Made by a program: the position numbers and the translations under genes. A DNA stretch of 63,857 nt from an uncultured Hyphomicrobiales bacterium (GTDB lineage Bacteria > Pseudomonadota > Alphaproteobacteria > Rhizobiales > Xanthobacteraceae): positions 1 to 63,857 of the forward strand of contig CAITJJ010000317.1 of NCBI GenBank assembly GCA_903892675.1, read 5' to 3'. Below the pieces are notes generated by a model. That model did no database searches, had not been told where the DNA came from, and saw only the letters and a list, made by a program, of their open reading frames with translations. Shown one piece after another: positions 53,503-63,857 of the stretch. Within the stretch, counting starts at the first letter, position 1; each line of letters starts with the position of its first letter.

Positions 53503-53907
53503 TCAATAAGCGTGCACCTGCTGCGTCGGTATGGGCCGGATTCCGGTCGGTAATCCCGCCTCACAATTAATCATCTGTCGCGCCAGACCCGCGCCATGGC
53601 GAGTTGATCCGTGGAATTTCTGCTGATGGCACAGAGCGGACATAGCGAATATTGCGTTTTTTGATTTTGGCACCGACCCGGTCGCCGGTGCCGGGTTTCC
53701 AAATGTAAATGGGTGCACTCGCCATCTTGTCGTACTGTGGTCGTACCGTAGCCGTTGCGCACAATCGCGGCACTGAGCACCGCGTCTAAACCCCGGTAAC
53801 CTCCGCCTTGTTTGATGCCGTGCGGAGCCGTATAGGCATTAAAGTCGTCCTTGCGATTGCATCGTGTCTGGACTTCCAACGTGCGACCTGGAATGAAAAT
53901 ACACTAA
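53503..53907. other. Gene-free stretch upstream of dusA
   Basis: About 400 bases with no gene that I can support. Three overlapping minus-strand readings look weakly protein-like but none has a start, ribosome site or known motif; I searched for tyrosine recombinase words and saw none. The last 110 bases are the flank that is also found before dusA relic 2 (and in traces before relic 1). Confidence 0.5.
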
Positions 53908-54921
53908 ATGCTTGATAATAATAGACAACTCTCTATCGCCCCGATGATGGATTGGACCGACCGGCATTGCCGGTTCTTCCATCGCCTGCTGACGCGCCGG
54001 GCGCTTCTCTATACCGAGATGCTGACCACCGGCGCCATTCTGCATGGCGACCGCGAGAGGCTGCTCGGCTTTAACGCCGCCGAACACCCGGTGGCGCTGC
54101 AGCTTGGCGGAAGCGATCCGGCGGCGCTTGCCGAATGTGCCCGCATCGGCGAAGGATTCGGCTACGACGAGATAAATCTCAATGTCGGCTGTCCGTCCGA
54201 CCGCGTACAGGAAGGCCGCTTCGGCGCCTGCCTGATGCTGGAGCCTGCTTTGGTCGGCGACTGCGTCGCGGCGATGAAGGCCGCCGTGAAAATTCCGGTC
54301 ACCGTCAAATGCCGTATCGGCGTCGACGAACAGGACCCGGAGCAGGCGCTGTTCTCCTTTACTGACACAGTAAAGTCAGCCGGCGCGGATGCGCTCATCG
54401 TGCATGCCCGCAAGGCCTGGCTCAAGGGTCTGTCGCCGCGCGAAAACCGCGAAGTGCCGCCGCTCGATTATGCCATCGTGCACCGGCTCAAGGCCGCCCA
54501 TCCGAATCTTGCCGTCATCCTCAACGGCGGCATCGCCAGCGTCGAGCAGGCGCAAGAACAACTGAATGCGGAACTGGGCGCCCTCGACGGTGTAATGATG
54601 GGCCGCGCCGCCTATCAGGAACCGTGGCGGCTGCTTTCCGTCGATGCCGCCTTCTATGGCGAGGCGCCGGCCTTTGCCACGCCGAAGGAGGCGGCGTTCG
54701 CGCTCATTCCCTATATCGAACGTGAAATGGCCCGGGGCGTGCGGCTGAACTCGATCACCCGACACGTCCTCGGCCTGTTCCGCGCAGTACCCGGCGCGCG
54801 TGCTTTTCGGCGTCACCTTTCAGTCGAGACTGTCCGGCCGGGGGCAGCGGCGTCTGTGCTGGCCGATGCGCTGGCGCTGGTGGTGGACAGCGCCGCCGAT
54901 ACGGCGCACATCGCCGCCTGA
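53908..54921 (+). CDS. dusA: tRNA-dihydrouridine synthase A
   Basis: 337 residues. FMN-dependent enzyme that reduces U20/U20a in the tRNA D-loop. SIAPMMDWTDRHCRFFHRLL at the start, LGGSDPAALAECARIGE, INLNVGCPSDRVQEGRFGACLM (catalytic Cys in NVGCPSDR), PVTVKCRIGVDE and VIVHARKAWLKGL-type segment, NGGI near 205 and MMGRAAYQEPW. The first 15 codons are the attachment region repeated at 41962 and 44639, and its last 20 codons are repeated as a relic at 57501. Confidence 0.95.
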   Translation: MLDNNRQLSIAPMMDWTDRHCRFFHRLLTRRALLYTEMLTTGAILHGDRERLLGFNAAEHPVALQLGGSDPAALAECARIGEGFGYDEINLNVGCPSDRVQEGRFGACLMLEPALVGDCVAAMKAAVKIPVTVKCRIGVDEQDPEQALFSFTDTVKSAGADALIVHARKAWLKGLSPRENREVPPLDYAIVHRLKAAHPNLAVILNGGIASVEQAQEQLNAELGALDGVMMGRAAYQEPWRLLSVDAAFYGEAPAFATPKEAAFALIPYIEREMARGVRLNSITRHVLGLFRAVPGARAFRRHLSVETVRPGAAASVLADALALVVDSAADTAHIAA

Positions 54922-54952
54922 TTTGGCGCGCAAGAGCTTTATTGAAAGAGCT

Positions 54953-56140
54953 TTATTGATTGCCCAGCGCGCCGCCGACGAGCGTGAACGGACTGGCAAT
55001 CGCGCTGCCGAACGACGAAAAGATGAATGCGCCGGCCTGGCCGAAGTCGCCGCCCGCGTGTCGCCGCTCCATTCCACCGAGCCGCGAATAGAGCGTGGCG
55101 TAGATGACATAGCCGTCGTGATTGAGCGGATCCGGCGATTTCAGATTCGATATGTCGATGATCCTTATATTCGCCGCGCGCGCGGCATCCTGCACGCCGG
55201 GATTGTCGACGTCGAGCGCCCCCAGCCGTTTGCGATCGCCGGCAACGCTGCCGGCAAAGGCGAGCGCCTTGTCGTCGCGCGATACAAGAACTGTCATCGG
55301 CGGTGTGAGCGGGCCGATCACGCGCGTTTGCGCGCTGAACACGTCAAGATCGATATCCGGCGCAGCGAGGATCACCTTGAGACCGGCGATCGTCGCGCTC
55401 CGGCCGGTCATGCGCAACTGGCGCAAGGCCTCGACGGTCAGCCAAGCGCCCATGCTGTGCGCCAAGAGCGTCACGTCGCCGGGCTTGCGGTCGCGCGTCA
55501 ACTGCGTCAGCAGTTGCGCCAGCGCGTCGCGCGAATAGGTCGCCGCTTCCTTGTCGCCGACATAGCCCACCAGTTTGTCGTCCGCGGGCCAGGCGAACAG
55601 GATCGGAATGCCGTCGATGTCGGCATCCGACGCCATCTGCGCCAGGCGGAAAACGGATTCCTGGAAATTGACATTATACCCATGGATAAAGACGCCAGCC
55701 TTGCGTCCGTCGCGACCGGGTGCGCGCGCCGATACCTTTTGGGCGAATTCGGCGCCAGACAGAATGCGCTGTTGCACGGTGACGAAATCGCTCTCGGGAT
55801 CGGGCGTGCCGGCCGGCCATTCTATTTCACCGGGCTTGTGGCGCGGTGGAATGGCGATGGTGAACTCGGCATAATTCAGCGTCGGGGCACGGCCGGTGGT
55901 GTAGACAATGGCGCTGTCCGGCTGGCGTACGCGGGTCGTCGCCACGTAGACAGTGACGAGTTTGGCGCCGGGCGTTATCGCCTCGGTCGGAATGAGGACG
56001 CCAGGCCCCGGACGGGCGCAACTGGCCAGTCCGCAAGACAAGGCGGCAATTAGGAGCAAGGGCCAAAGCGGGTTTCGGGGGCGCGTGAAACCGTTTTCGC
56101 CGGCGGTGTATTCGGCGATGGATCGATTGGCGTAGACCAT
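54953..56140 (-). CDS. Lipoprotein alpha/beta hydrolase of the DUF900 type
   Basis: 395 residues. N-terminal membrane segment ending in a lipobox (CGLASCARP), so it is probably a lipid-anchored periplasmic protein. Hydrolase core: TVYVATTRVRQP, GVFIHGYNVNFQESVFRLAQ, nucleophile LLAHSMGAWLTVEAL (Ser) and NHDGYVIYATLYSRLGG (His). The family is wide-spread in Rhizobiales and of unknown substrate. Convergent with dusA; between them the word AAGAGCTTTATTGA occurs twice in tandem. Confidence 0.87.
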   Translation of the reverse strand: MVYANRSIAEYTAGENGFTRPRNPLWPLLLIAALSCGLASCARPGPGVLIPTEAITPGAKLVTVYVATTRVRQPDSAIVYTTGRAPTLNYAEFTIAIPPRHKPGEIEWPAGTPDPESDFVTVQQRILSGAEFAQKVSARAPGRDGRKAGVFIHGYNVNFQESVFRLAQMASDADIDGIPILFAWPADDKLVGYVGDKEAATYSRDALAQLLTQLTRDRKPGDVTLLAHSMGAWLTVEALRQLRMTGRSATIAGLKVILAAPDIDLDVFSAQTRVIGPLTPPMTVLVSRDDKALAFAGSVAGDRKRLGALDVDNPGVQDAARAANIRIIDISNLKSPDPLNHDGYVIYATLYSRLGGMERRHAGGDFGQAGAFIFSSFGSAIASPFTLVGGALGNQ

Positions 56141-56348
56141 TATCGATATGAAGTTCCGGTATTGTCGTGCATACGGGGAATTGCGGACTCACGGAATTGA
56201 GACGATGTGAATCGACGAAGGCCGCCTGAGCAAGCCTTACCACTTCTGCCGCCGAAAGCTTGGATAATATTCGCCGGCCGCCAGCCGGCAGGTGTGCCCC
56301 CATAATCGAGAATGGCGACCGATACGCGGGCGGAAGGAATGCCGGAGC

Positions 56349-57341
56349 ATGACTGAGCGAGGCAAAAGGCCGCCGGGTGCCGCCACCGGAGCCGCATTTC
56401 TGCTGGCGGTGGTGTCAGCGACGGCGCTGGCGGCCGTGGCGGTCTGGTTCCAGGTCAAGCCGCCTTATGGCTGGCTCTGGATCGCCGCGATCGCCGTGGC
56501 GGCCATAGTCCTTATTGGCGCCGGCCGGCGGCGGTGGAAAGCCGGTTGGGCCGGGCTGGCGATCGCGTGTCTCGTCGGCGTGGCTTGGTGGACGTCGATC
56601 GCGCCGTCGAACGATCGGGACTGGGCGCCGGACGTCGCCCGTGGCGTGACCGCCGACATCGCCGGGCCGAATGTCATCCTGCACAACGTGCGGAATTTCG
56701 ACTGGCGAAGCGATACAGATTTCACGCCGCGTTGGGAGACGCGGCGCTATTCGCTCGACCGGCTTACATCGGTCGATCTGGTGAGTTCGGTGTGGGGCAG
56801 TCCGGCCATCGCCCACACTCTTATCAGCTTCGGCTTCGCCGATGGCGGCCACGTCGTGTTCTCGGCCGAAGTCCGGCGCGAACGCGGTGAGGCGTTCTCC
56901 GAAATCGGCGGGTTCTTCAAGCAGTTCGAACTGGTGATGATCGCCGCCGACGAAAAGGACATTATCCGCCTGCGCACCAATATACGGCGCGAGGACGTAA
57001 CGTTGCTGCCGCTGAAATTGAATGGCGCCCAGGCGCGAGCGTTGTTTCTCGGCTTTGCCGGCCGCGCCAACGATCTGGCCAGGACAGCGCAGTTCTATCA
57101 GACCGTGACGACTAACTGCACGACGGTGATCTTCGAACTGGCGCGCCACATCGATCGTCGCGTGCCGCTGGACTGGCGTATTCTGTTTTCCGGCTATCTG
57201 CCGGGTTATCTGTACGAGTTGGGCATCATCCGAACCGACATCCCGCTCGATCAGGTCTTGCAACAGGCCGCCATCAGCCTGCGGGCGCAGGACGCGCCGG
57301 CGGCAGCGGATTATTCGCAGGTCATCAGGGCCGGAAACTAG
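56349..57341 (+). CDS. DUF4105 membrane protein
   Basis: 330 residues when started at MTERGKRPPG. Three N-terminal membrane helices (about 10-85) and a periplasmic domain with the DUF4105 pattern: NVRNFDWRSDTDFTPRWETR, FGFADGGHVVFSAEVRRE and TVTTNCTTVIFELARHI, whose Asn-Cys and His suggest a cysteine-peptidase-like centre. Unknown role, often near lipoproteins and phospholipases. Its stop codon lies within a palindromic repeat. Confidence 0.83.
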   Translation: MTERGKRPPGAATGAAFLLAVVSATALAAVAVWFQVKPPYGWLWIAAIAVAAIVLIGAGRRRWKAGWAGLAIACLVGVAWWTSIAPSNDRDWAPDVARGVTADIAGPNVILHNVRNFDWRSDTDFTPRWETRRYSLDRLTSVDLVSSVWGSPAIAHTLISFGFADGGHVVFSAEVRRERGEAFSEIGGFFKQFELVMIAADEKDIIRLRTNIRREDVTLLPLKLNGAQARALFLGFAGRANDLARTAQFYQTVTTNCTTVIFELARHIDRRVPLDWRILFSGYLPGYLYELGIIRTDIPLDQVLQQAAISLRAQDAPAAADYSQVIRAGN

Positions 57342-57415
57342 TGTCGCCGAATTGAAGTTCCTGCATCACTTGCCGCAAGTTCATTCAGGAACTTCAAATC
57401 GATAAGCGGCACTAG
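57338..57415. repeat. Palindromic intergenic repeat, CTAGTG...CACTAG
   Basis: Outer arms CTAGTGTCGC / GCGGCACTAG (9 of 10) and inner arms TTGAAGTTCCTG / CAGGAACTTCAA (12 of 12), with a third small hairpin ACTTGCCGCAAGT in the centre. The left edge includes the DUF4105 stop codon. It has the build of a REP/MITE-like element; another CACTAG is found at 57488, directly before the dusA 3' relic. Confidence 0.75.
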
Positions 57416-57500
57416 AATCAAATACTTGGATTTGACGTTCGCATAAGATATTCGCGGCAAACGGGTAGCGAACGTTAAATCCGCTCCACTAGTTTCTCCG

Positions 57501-57566
57501 GTCATGGCTGATGCGCTGGCGCTGGTGCTGGAAACGCCAGATGATATGGCGCACATCGCGGCTTAG
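57501..57566 (+). pseudogene. Relic of the dusA 3' end
   Basis: Reads VMADALALVLETPDDMAHIAA and TAG, against VLADALALVVDSAADTAHIAA and TGA at the end of intact dusA, the same length and about 70 percent identical in protein. Nothing upstream continues dusA. The TSUP gene that often directly follows dusA in this group starts 28 bases on, so this is probably the original dusA end left in place. Confidence 0.85.
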
Positions 57567-57594
57567 TCCTCCCACCTTTCAGTGCGGATTTTTC

Positions 57595-58425
57595 ATGCTG
57601 CTGGGATATCCGATCTCCGAGATTGTCTGGCTCGTGCTGCTGATCCTGGCCGGCGGCGTCGTCACCGGAATATTGGCGGGCCTGTTCGGCATCGGCGGCG
57701 GCGGCGTTATCGTGCCGGTGCTGTATGAGGTCTTCGGACTGATTCACGTGCCCGACAATCTGCGTATGCAGCTGTGCATCGGCACCTCGCTCGCCATTAT
57801 CGTGCCGACGACGTTGCGTTCCTATATCGGTCACAAGCGCAAGGGCGCGGTTATTCCCGACGTGGTGCGGGTCTGGACTCTGCCGGCCGTCATTGGCGTC
57901 GTGATCGGCTCGGTGACAGCGGCTTACGCGCCGGGCGCGGTATTCAAGATCGCCTTCGTTGTCTTCACCGCCTTCATCAGCGCCAAGATGCTGTTTGCCG
58001 GCGACCGCTGGAATGTCAGCGACCGACTGCCCGGCCGCGGTCTGATGTGGGTCTATGGCTTTATCACCGGCCTGATTTCATCGCTGGTCGGCGTTTCCGG
58101 CGGCGCGGTGTCGAACGCGGTACTGACCATGTATGGCCAGCCGATGCAGCGGGCGGTGGCGACCTCGGCCGGCATCGGCGTGCCGATCACCATTGTCGGC
58201 GCCATCGGCTACGCCATCGCCGGCTGGCCGCACCTCCAGCAATTGCCGCCGCTGTCGCTTGGTTTTATCTCGGTGCTCGGCTTTGTCCTGATGGCGCCGG
58301 TGTCGAGCTACACCGCCAGCTACGGCGTGCGGCTGGCGCACTGGCTGCCGCGCCGCGGCCTAGAAATCGGCTTCGGCGTTTTCCTGATGCTGGTGTCGCT
58401 GCGCTTTATCGTCAGTCTAATCTGA
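57595..58425 (+). CDS. TSUP family sulfite/organosulfonate exporter (TauE/SafE)
   Basis: 276 residues, about eight membrane helices. Two repeats of the TSUP signature: ILAGLFGIGGGGVIVPVLYE near 25 and ITGLISSLVGVSGGAVSNAVL near 165. Starts at MLLGYPISEI; no strong ribosome site. Substrate could be sulfite, sulfoacetate or another small anion. Confidence 0.88.
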   Translation: MLLGYPISEIVWLVLLILAGGVVTGILAGLFGIGGGGVIVPVLYEVFGLIHVPDNLRMQLCIGTSLAIIVPTTLRSYIGHKRKGAVIPDVVRVWTLPAVIGVVIGSVTAAYAPGAVFKIAFVVFTAFISAKMLFAGDRWNVSDRLPGRGLMWVYGFITGLISSLVGVSGGAVSNAVLTMYGQPMQRAVATSAGIGVPITIVGAIGYAIAGWPHLQQLPPLSLGFISVLGFVLMAPVSSYTASYGVRLAHWLPRRGLEIGFGVFLMLVSLRFIVSLI

Positions 58426-58435
58426 TACTGACGCG

Positions 58436-60574
58436 CTACGACGCCTTGCGCACGTCCGACAGGAAGGCTTCGACCTCGATCCGCAACTGTGACGAACTGC
58501 GCGCGACCTCGGTGGCCGAGGCCAGCAATTCGTTGGCGACGTGACCGGTCTCCATCGCCGCCTGTTGCACCTCGGCGATATTTTGCGTGACGTCGTCGGT
58601 GCCGAACGCGGCTTCGCCGATCTTGTCGGCAATCTCCTGGGTCGCGGTTTGTTGCTGGCTGATGGCCTGCGCGACCGCCTTGGAAATGGTGTCGACTTCG
58701 AGAATGGCGGCATCCATGTTGCGGATCGCCGCCACGGTCTCGCCGGTGGCACTCTGGATTTGCGCGATTTGCGCATTGATCTGATCCGTTGCCTTCGCGG
58801 TTTGCCCGGCGAGCAGCTTGACCTCGGCGGCGACCACGGAGAATCCGCGCCCGGCATCGCCGGCGCGTGCCGCCTCGATGGTGGCATTGAGCGCCAGAAG
58901 GTTCGTCTGCTGCGCGACGTTGCTGATCAGCTTGACGACCTCACCAATTTGATCGGCGGCGGCAATCAGCGCCGTAATGGTAGTGTCGGTGTGGCGCGAA
59001 TATTCGACCGCGTTGCGGGTGATGCGGGAGGACATCGCCACCCGCTCGCCAATATCCTGCGCCGAACGCGCCAGTTCGCCGGTCGCGGCTGCGACAATCT
59101 GGGCGCTTTCCGAGGCCTGCCACGCCGCGATGGTGACCTTGTGAGACAGCTTATTGGTATGTTCGGCGCTGACCGACAGCGATCGCGAGGTTGCCTCCAG
59201 TTCGGTGGAGGATGATTCGAACGATTCCGCGACGCCAGTGACCTTGTGTTCGAAGGCGCTGGCGAGGGCTTCGAGCGCCGCTGCGCGGCTTTCCTTGGCG
59301 GCGCGTTCGGCGTCGCGATTGGCGGCCATGTCATTGGCCTCAATCAAGTGCGATTTGAAGAAATCGACCGCGCGGGCGACCTCGCCAATTTCGTCATTGC
59401 GGCCCGTGTCGGAGATTGCGACATCCAGTTTTCCCGATGCGAGAGAGCGCACCACGCTGCTCAGGCGCGCCAGCGGATAAGTCACCCGCCTGACGACGAC
59501 CAGAAAGCAGGCGGCGGTCGCGCCGATTGCCAGAAAGATGCCTGTGATCCTGCCGACGAGTTCCCGAAATACAGTGGTTTCCAATCGAACGGTATGCTGC
59601 TCACCGGCGTCGGCCGCGGCGTCCAGGATTTCAAGAAAGGAATTGATCGCCGGATCCGTTTGCGCGAGCCAGTCCGTCAGGGAAACACTGCGGGCATCCA
59701 GGTTTTGCGCCGGTTGCAGCATCTGATCGACGCGCGGCCGAAACGTGCCGAAATACTGATGCTTGGCTTTTTCGATCGCCGCTTTAATCGGCGACGACTC
59801 GCTTTCGCCGTTGGAAAGCTCGACGAGGAGCCGCCAGCCGAATTCAATCTGGGCCCGTCCGGTTGCGATTGTGCGGACGCCATCCGGCGTAACTTGTCCG
59901 GAGCCGGTAATTGTTGCGGCCACCACTGAACGTTCGATACCGGCGATTTCACGGAGTTTAAAGCTTATGCTCTTGATGCGGGAAAAACGCATCAGCATCG
60001 GATCGTTCAGAGTGTCGAGTTGACTGGCTGCCAGCCACAGTTCGTCTGCTGCCTTGATCAACGCAACCATCGCGGAATTATATTCCGTCAATGCGGCTTG
60101 TTCGCGCTGCGCGGATTGTCGCGTGAGCGATTCGTCTATTTTAATTCTGGCGGCTTGAACTCTTCGCAGTGCGCTTCCAATGCCGTCGGCGATGACCGGT
60201 TTGTTTGAAAAATTCAGCGCCAGCAGTTGCGGAACGCTGTCGCTAAACTTGTCCTCGGCGGCGGCTCGGTGGTCGCTAATACGCTTGCCAACGTCGGCAA
60301 GCGCCGGGACGGGTAACTTGAATGCAAAGTTGGTGGTTGGCTGTTCGCGCAGCAGGAAATAAATGCCGTTGACCAAGCGATTGCCGGCGTGGTCGGCGTT
60401 GCGCACCGTCTTCGCGTACTGGAATTTCTCCCAGGCTTTGATGCCGTCGAGCGTGAGCTCAACGACCAGTATCGACGCCACGCAGCCAGTCGCGAACAGC
60501 AGGGTGAATTTCAGCGTCCTGAGACGAGACAGGAACGAACCGAAGGTCGCGGATGGGATGGATGCAAGGGCCAT
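58436..60574 (-). CDS. Methyl-accepting chemotaxis protein
   Basis: 712 residues. Two membrane helices (about 20-40 and 345-365) enclose a helical periplasmic sensor of about 300 residues. HAMP ([20 protein letters not shown]) follows, then the signalling domain with hairpin tip [20 protein letters not shown] and [17 protein letters not shown]. No C-terminal receptor pentapeptide for CheR/CheB docking. Ligand unknown. Convergent with the TSUP gene. Confidence 0.92.
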   Translation of the reverse strand: MALASIPSATFGSFLSRLRTLKFTLLFATGCVASILVVELTLDGIKAWEKFQYAKTVRNADHAGNRLVNGIYFLLREQPTTNFAFKLPVPALADVGKRISDHRAAAEDKFSDSVPQLLALNFSNKPVIADGIGSALRRVQAARIKIDESLTRQSAQREQAALTEYNSAMVALIKAADELWLAASQLDTLNDPMLMRFSRIKSISFKLREIAGIERSVVAATITGSGQVTPDGVRTIATGRAQIEFGWRLLVELSNGESESSPIKAAIEKAKHQYFGTFRPRVDQMLQPAQNLDARSVSLTDWLAQTDPAINSFLEILDAAADAGEQHTVRLETTVFRELVGRITGIFLAIGATAACFLVVVRRVTYPLARLSSVVRSLASGKLDVAISDTGRNDEIGEVARAVDFFKSHLIEANDMAANRDAERAAKESRAAALEALASAFEHKVTGVAESFESSSTELEATSRSLSVSAEHTNKLSHKVTIAAWQASESAQIVAAATGELARSAQDIGERVAMSSRITRNAVEYSRHTDTTITALIAAADQIGEVVKLISNVAQQTNLLALNATIEAARAGDAGRGFSVVAAEVKLLAGQTAKATDQINAQIAQIQSATGETVAAIRNMDAAILEVDTISKAVAQAISQQQTATQEIADKIGEAAFGTDDVTQNIAEVQQAAMETGHVANELLASATEVARSSSQLRIEVEAFLSDVRKAS

Positions 60575-60711
60575 TAAAATCGTCTTGGACGCGGTAAGTA
60601 ATTGGGTAATCGTCGGCGATTTTGGTTAATAAATACAAATTTTGCATGTCAATATAGATTGTCGCTTTAGGCGGTGTCCGGACGCTAACGACATTGTTTG
60701 CCGCGGCTTGG

Positions 60712-61413
60712 CTAAGGCGTCCCGCGCATGCGCAATTTGTCGCCGCGCACTTCCCAGCTGTCGAGCCTGTTGAGGAAACTCATTCCCAACAGGTTGGTCC
60801 GCAGTTGCCCGCTTTGCGCCACCAACGCCGGCACCGACCGTTCGATGACGCCGCCGATGGCGAGGCGGTCGAGCGTCACCGGCGCCGCATGGGTGCGTCC
60901 GTTGGCAGTGTCGACGTTGACCGTGTAGGTCAGGACCTCGATCGGCAGGCCGGCGGCCTTGGCGGCGGCTTGCGTCAGCACCACGGCGCTTGCGCCGGTG
61001 TCGAGCACCATCGGCACCCGCGCGCCATTGATATGGGCGATCAACGCGAAGTCGCCGCCGTGGCCGCGCACGACCTCGGCGTTCTGGCCGCGGCTGGCGA
61101 CATGGCCGGGAATGAGTTCGGCGATGACGCGGTCGGCGGCGTCGCGCAGCTCGAAGCGATAGGAATAGCCGACGACCAGCAACAGGCCGATCACCACCCA
61201 GAACAGCATCGCCTCGAGGGCCTTTGACAGTCTGTCGCGGAAGATCACCAGCACCAGCCCGCCGGTAAAAATCGCCAGCGCGATCTTGATCGTCAGCGAG
61301 CCGATGTCGTGGCGCAACAAGGTCGCAATGGCGTCCTGGTCATTGGTCGCGATCAGCGCCGCCAGCGACAGCGCGACACCGAGGACAAAAACCCAGGTCA
61401 GGCGGCGTGTCAT
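60712..61413 (-). CDS. Membrane-anchored retroviral-type aspartic protease (TIGR02281-like)
   Basis: 233 residues. Three hydrophobic stretches in the first 95 residues, then a single-lobe aspartyl protease: MVLDTGASAVVLTQAAAKAAG at about 135-155 and LLGMSFLNRLDSWEVRGDKLRM at the end. As in retropepsins, it must dimerise to be active. Common in Rhizobiales; target unknown. Directly follows the DUF1289 gene. Confidence 0.88.
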   Translation of the reverse strand: MTRRLTWVFVLGVALSLAALIATNDQDAIATLLRHDIGSLTIKIALAIFTGGLVLVIFRDRLSKALEAMLFWVVIGLLLVVGYSYRFELRDAADRVIAELIPGHVASRGQNAEVVRGHGGDFALIAHINGARVPMVLDTGASAVVLTQAAAKAAGLPIEVLTYTVNVDTANGRTHAAPVTLDRLAIGGVIERSVPALVAQSGQLRTNLLGMSFLNRLDSWEVRGDKLRMRGTP

Positions 61414-61417
61414 TGTG

Positions 61418-61612
61418 TCAGCCCGCCGCTTTGGCTGGCAGGACGAGCCCGGCGGCGCTCATGCGCGCCGGCAGTTCGGCCATGATCTCGGCGCGCCGCG
61501 CCGGCGTAAACGTGCTCCAGCCGGCGACCTCGTCGATCGTGCGGCCGCAGCCCATGCACAGATGCGTGCGGGCGTCGATCGAGCAGATATTGATGCAAGG
61601 TGACTGGATCAT
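61418..61612 (-). CDS. DUF1289 small cysteine-rich protein
   Basis: 64 residues. Four cysteines in [21 protein letters not shown] (Cys6, Cys10, Cys19, Cys22) followed by the family words [20 protein letters not shown]. Probably binds a metal or Fe-S cluster; no function known. Ends 4 bases before the protease start, so the two are co-transcribed. Confidence 0.87.
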   Translation of the reverse strand: MIQSPCINICSIDARTHLCMGCGRTIDEVAGWSTFTPARRAEIMAELPARMSAAGLVLPAKAAG

Positions 61613-61700
61613 GCCGGTTTCAACGACGCCGATTCAAGGCCCGAACATAGGTGGCGCGGGGGCGAACGCAATCGCGGAATAGACTAAAAAGAAGCCGTCT

Positions 61701-63284
<1,584 letters not shown>

Positions 63285-63472
63285 GAAAGGGATACGCCGT
63301 TACGCATGGAACCAGCCGGCAAAGTCGCGCAAATTCCTTAAGGCCTTGCTTAAGTTGACCGCCGCTGAAGGCCCGTCTTGCACCGCGGTTAACAACGATT
63401 AACCATACCTTTGACAGGGAATCCGGTCTGTGTTCGGTTGACGTCATCATAGACGGCCGGGGAGACGAAATT

Positions 63473-63857
63473 ATGAAGCTTTACGACACCAAAACCGCGC
63501 CGAACCCGCGCCGCACCCGTATTTTCCTGGCCGAGAAAGGCATCACCGTGCCGACCGAGCAGGTCGACATGACGACCTTCCAGCACCGCACGCCGGAATA
63601 CACCGCGCTTAATCCGTTCCAGCGCATGCCGGCTTTGGTGCTCGACGACGGCACGGTGATCACCGAGTCGATGGCGATCTGCCGCTATTTCGAGATGCTG
63701 CAGCCGCAGCCGGCTCTGTTCGGCGAGGGCGCAAAGGAGATCGCGCTGGTCGAGATGTGGAACAGGCGCTGCGAGATCAATTTCTTCGCCAATGTCGCGG
63801 CGGTGTTTCGCCATCTGCATCCGGCGATGAAGGAGTACGAAATTCCGCAAGTGCCGG
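63473..63857 (+). CDS. Glutathione S-transferase (partial, runs off the window end)
   Basis: First 128 residues of a GST. Thioredoxin-like N-terminal domain: MKLYDTKTAPNPRRTRIFLAEKGI, then NPFQRMPALVLDDG and ITESMAICRYFE (the glutathione-binding Glu-Ser at 67-68), followed by the start of the helical domain. GGAGA lies 7 bases before the ATG. The end is outside the window. Confidence 0.9.
   Translation, partial: MKLYDTKTAPNPRRTRIFLAEKGITVPTEQVDMTTFQHRTPEYTALNPFQRMPALVLDDGTVITESMAICRYFEMLQPQPALFGEGAKEIALVEMWNRRCEINFFANVAAVFRHLHPAMKEYEIPQVP

Noticed and set aside
41962-53907. Search for an integrase or transposase in the dusA-bracketed segments
   Set aside because: No tyrosine or serine recombinase or transposase motif was seen in any frame; the element, if one existed, has lost it or it lies outside.
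53503-53907. Small minus-strand frames upstream of dusA (up to 102 codons)
   Set aside because: They overlap each other in different frames, lack ribosome sites and family motifs; listed as gene-free.

Overview
This is GC-rich DNA with tightly packed operons, many 4-base start/stop overlaps (ATGA), frequent GTG/TTG starts and gene families typical of the Hyphomicrobiales (Rhizobiales), probably near Bradyrhizobiaceae/Xanthobacteraceae. This placement is inferred from gene content only; there is no rRNA or tRNA in the window to anchor it.

Layout. (a) 1-9.75 kb: a branched-chain-amino-acid-type (Liv) ABC importer whose permease LivM and both ATPases are fused in one chain, its Tat-exported binding protein, an IclR regulator, and a small catabolic set (cupin, ThDP enzyme, atypical SDR, ABM monooxygenase-like protein, membrane-anchored cytochrome c). 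(b) 9.75-15.1 kb, leftward: an OpgH/MdoH-like glucosyltransferase, an FkbM methyltransferase and two polytopic membrane proteins. (c) 15.1-23.2 kb, divergent from (b): a dehydrogenase, a PTPS/QueD-like protein that has lost its catalytic residues, a GT4 glycosyltransferase, a SAM methyltransferase, a RibD-type reductase, a GTP cyclohydrolase II, a creatininase-family amidohydrolase and a sulfatase/LTA-synthase-like membrane enzyme. I regard (c) as the best candidate for an undescribed pathway: enzymes that start pterin/flavin-type chemistry from GTP, joined to sugar and methyl transfer and embedded in a glycan locus. (d) 23.2-37.7 kb: a complete C-P lyase (phn) locus in two divergent arms around phnF, with Pho boxes, two phnM, two phnD, a DUF1045 2H-phosphoesterase, a hexapeptide acyltransferase and an acetyltransferase inserted between phnJ and phnK. 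(e) 38.0-41.5 kb: a PPDK without its PEP/pyruvate barrel, paired with a large unrecognised protein that has a PhoU/DUF47-like helical tail. (f) 42-57.6 kb: accessory DNA built around dusA. Two relics of the dusA 5' end (41962, 44639), one intact dusA (53908) and a relic of the dusA 3' end (57501) bracket a broken amidohydrolase, a hydrolase/GntR pair, a second Liv importer with an acyl-CoA ligase and TetR regulator, a MetE-like protein, and a hydrolase/DUF4105 pair. No integrase was seen. (g) 57.6-63.9 kb: ordinary chromosomal genes (TSUP exporter, chemotaxis receptor, aspartic protease, DUF1289, histidine kinase, start of a GST).

Recurring design: all three binding-protein genes for ABC importers are followed by a perfect GC-rich hairpin before the permease genes, a layout expected to favour binding-protein expression.
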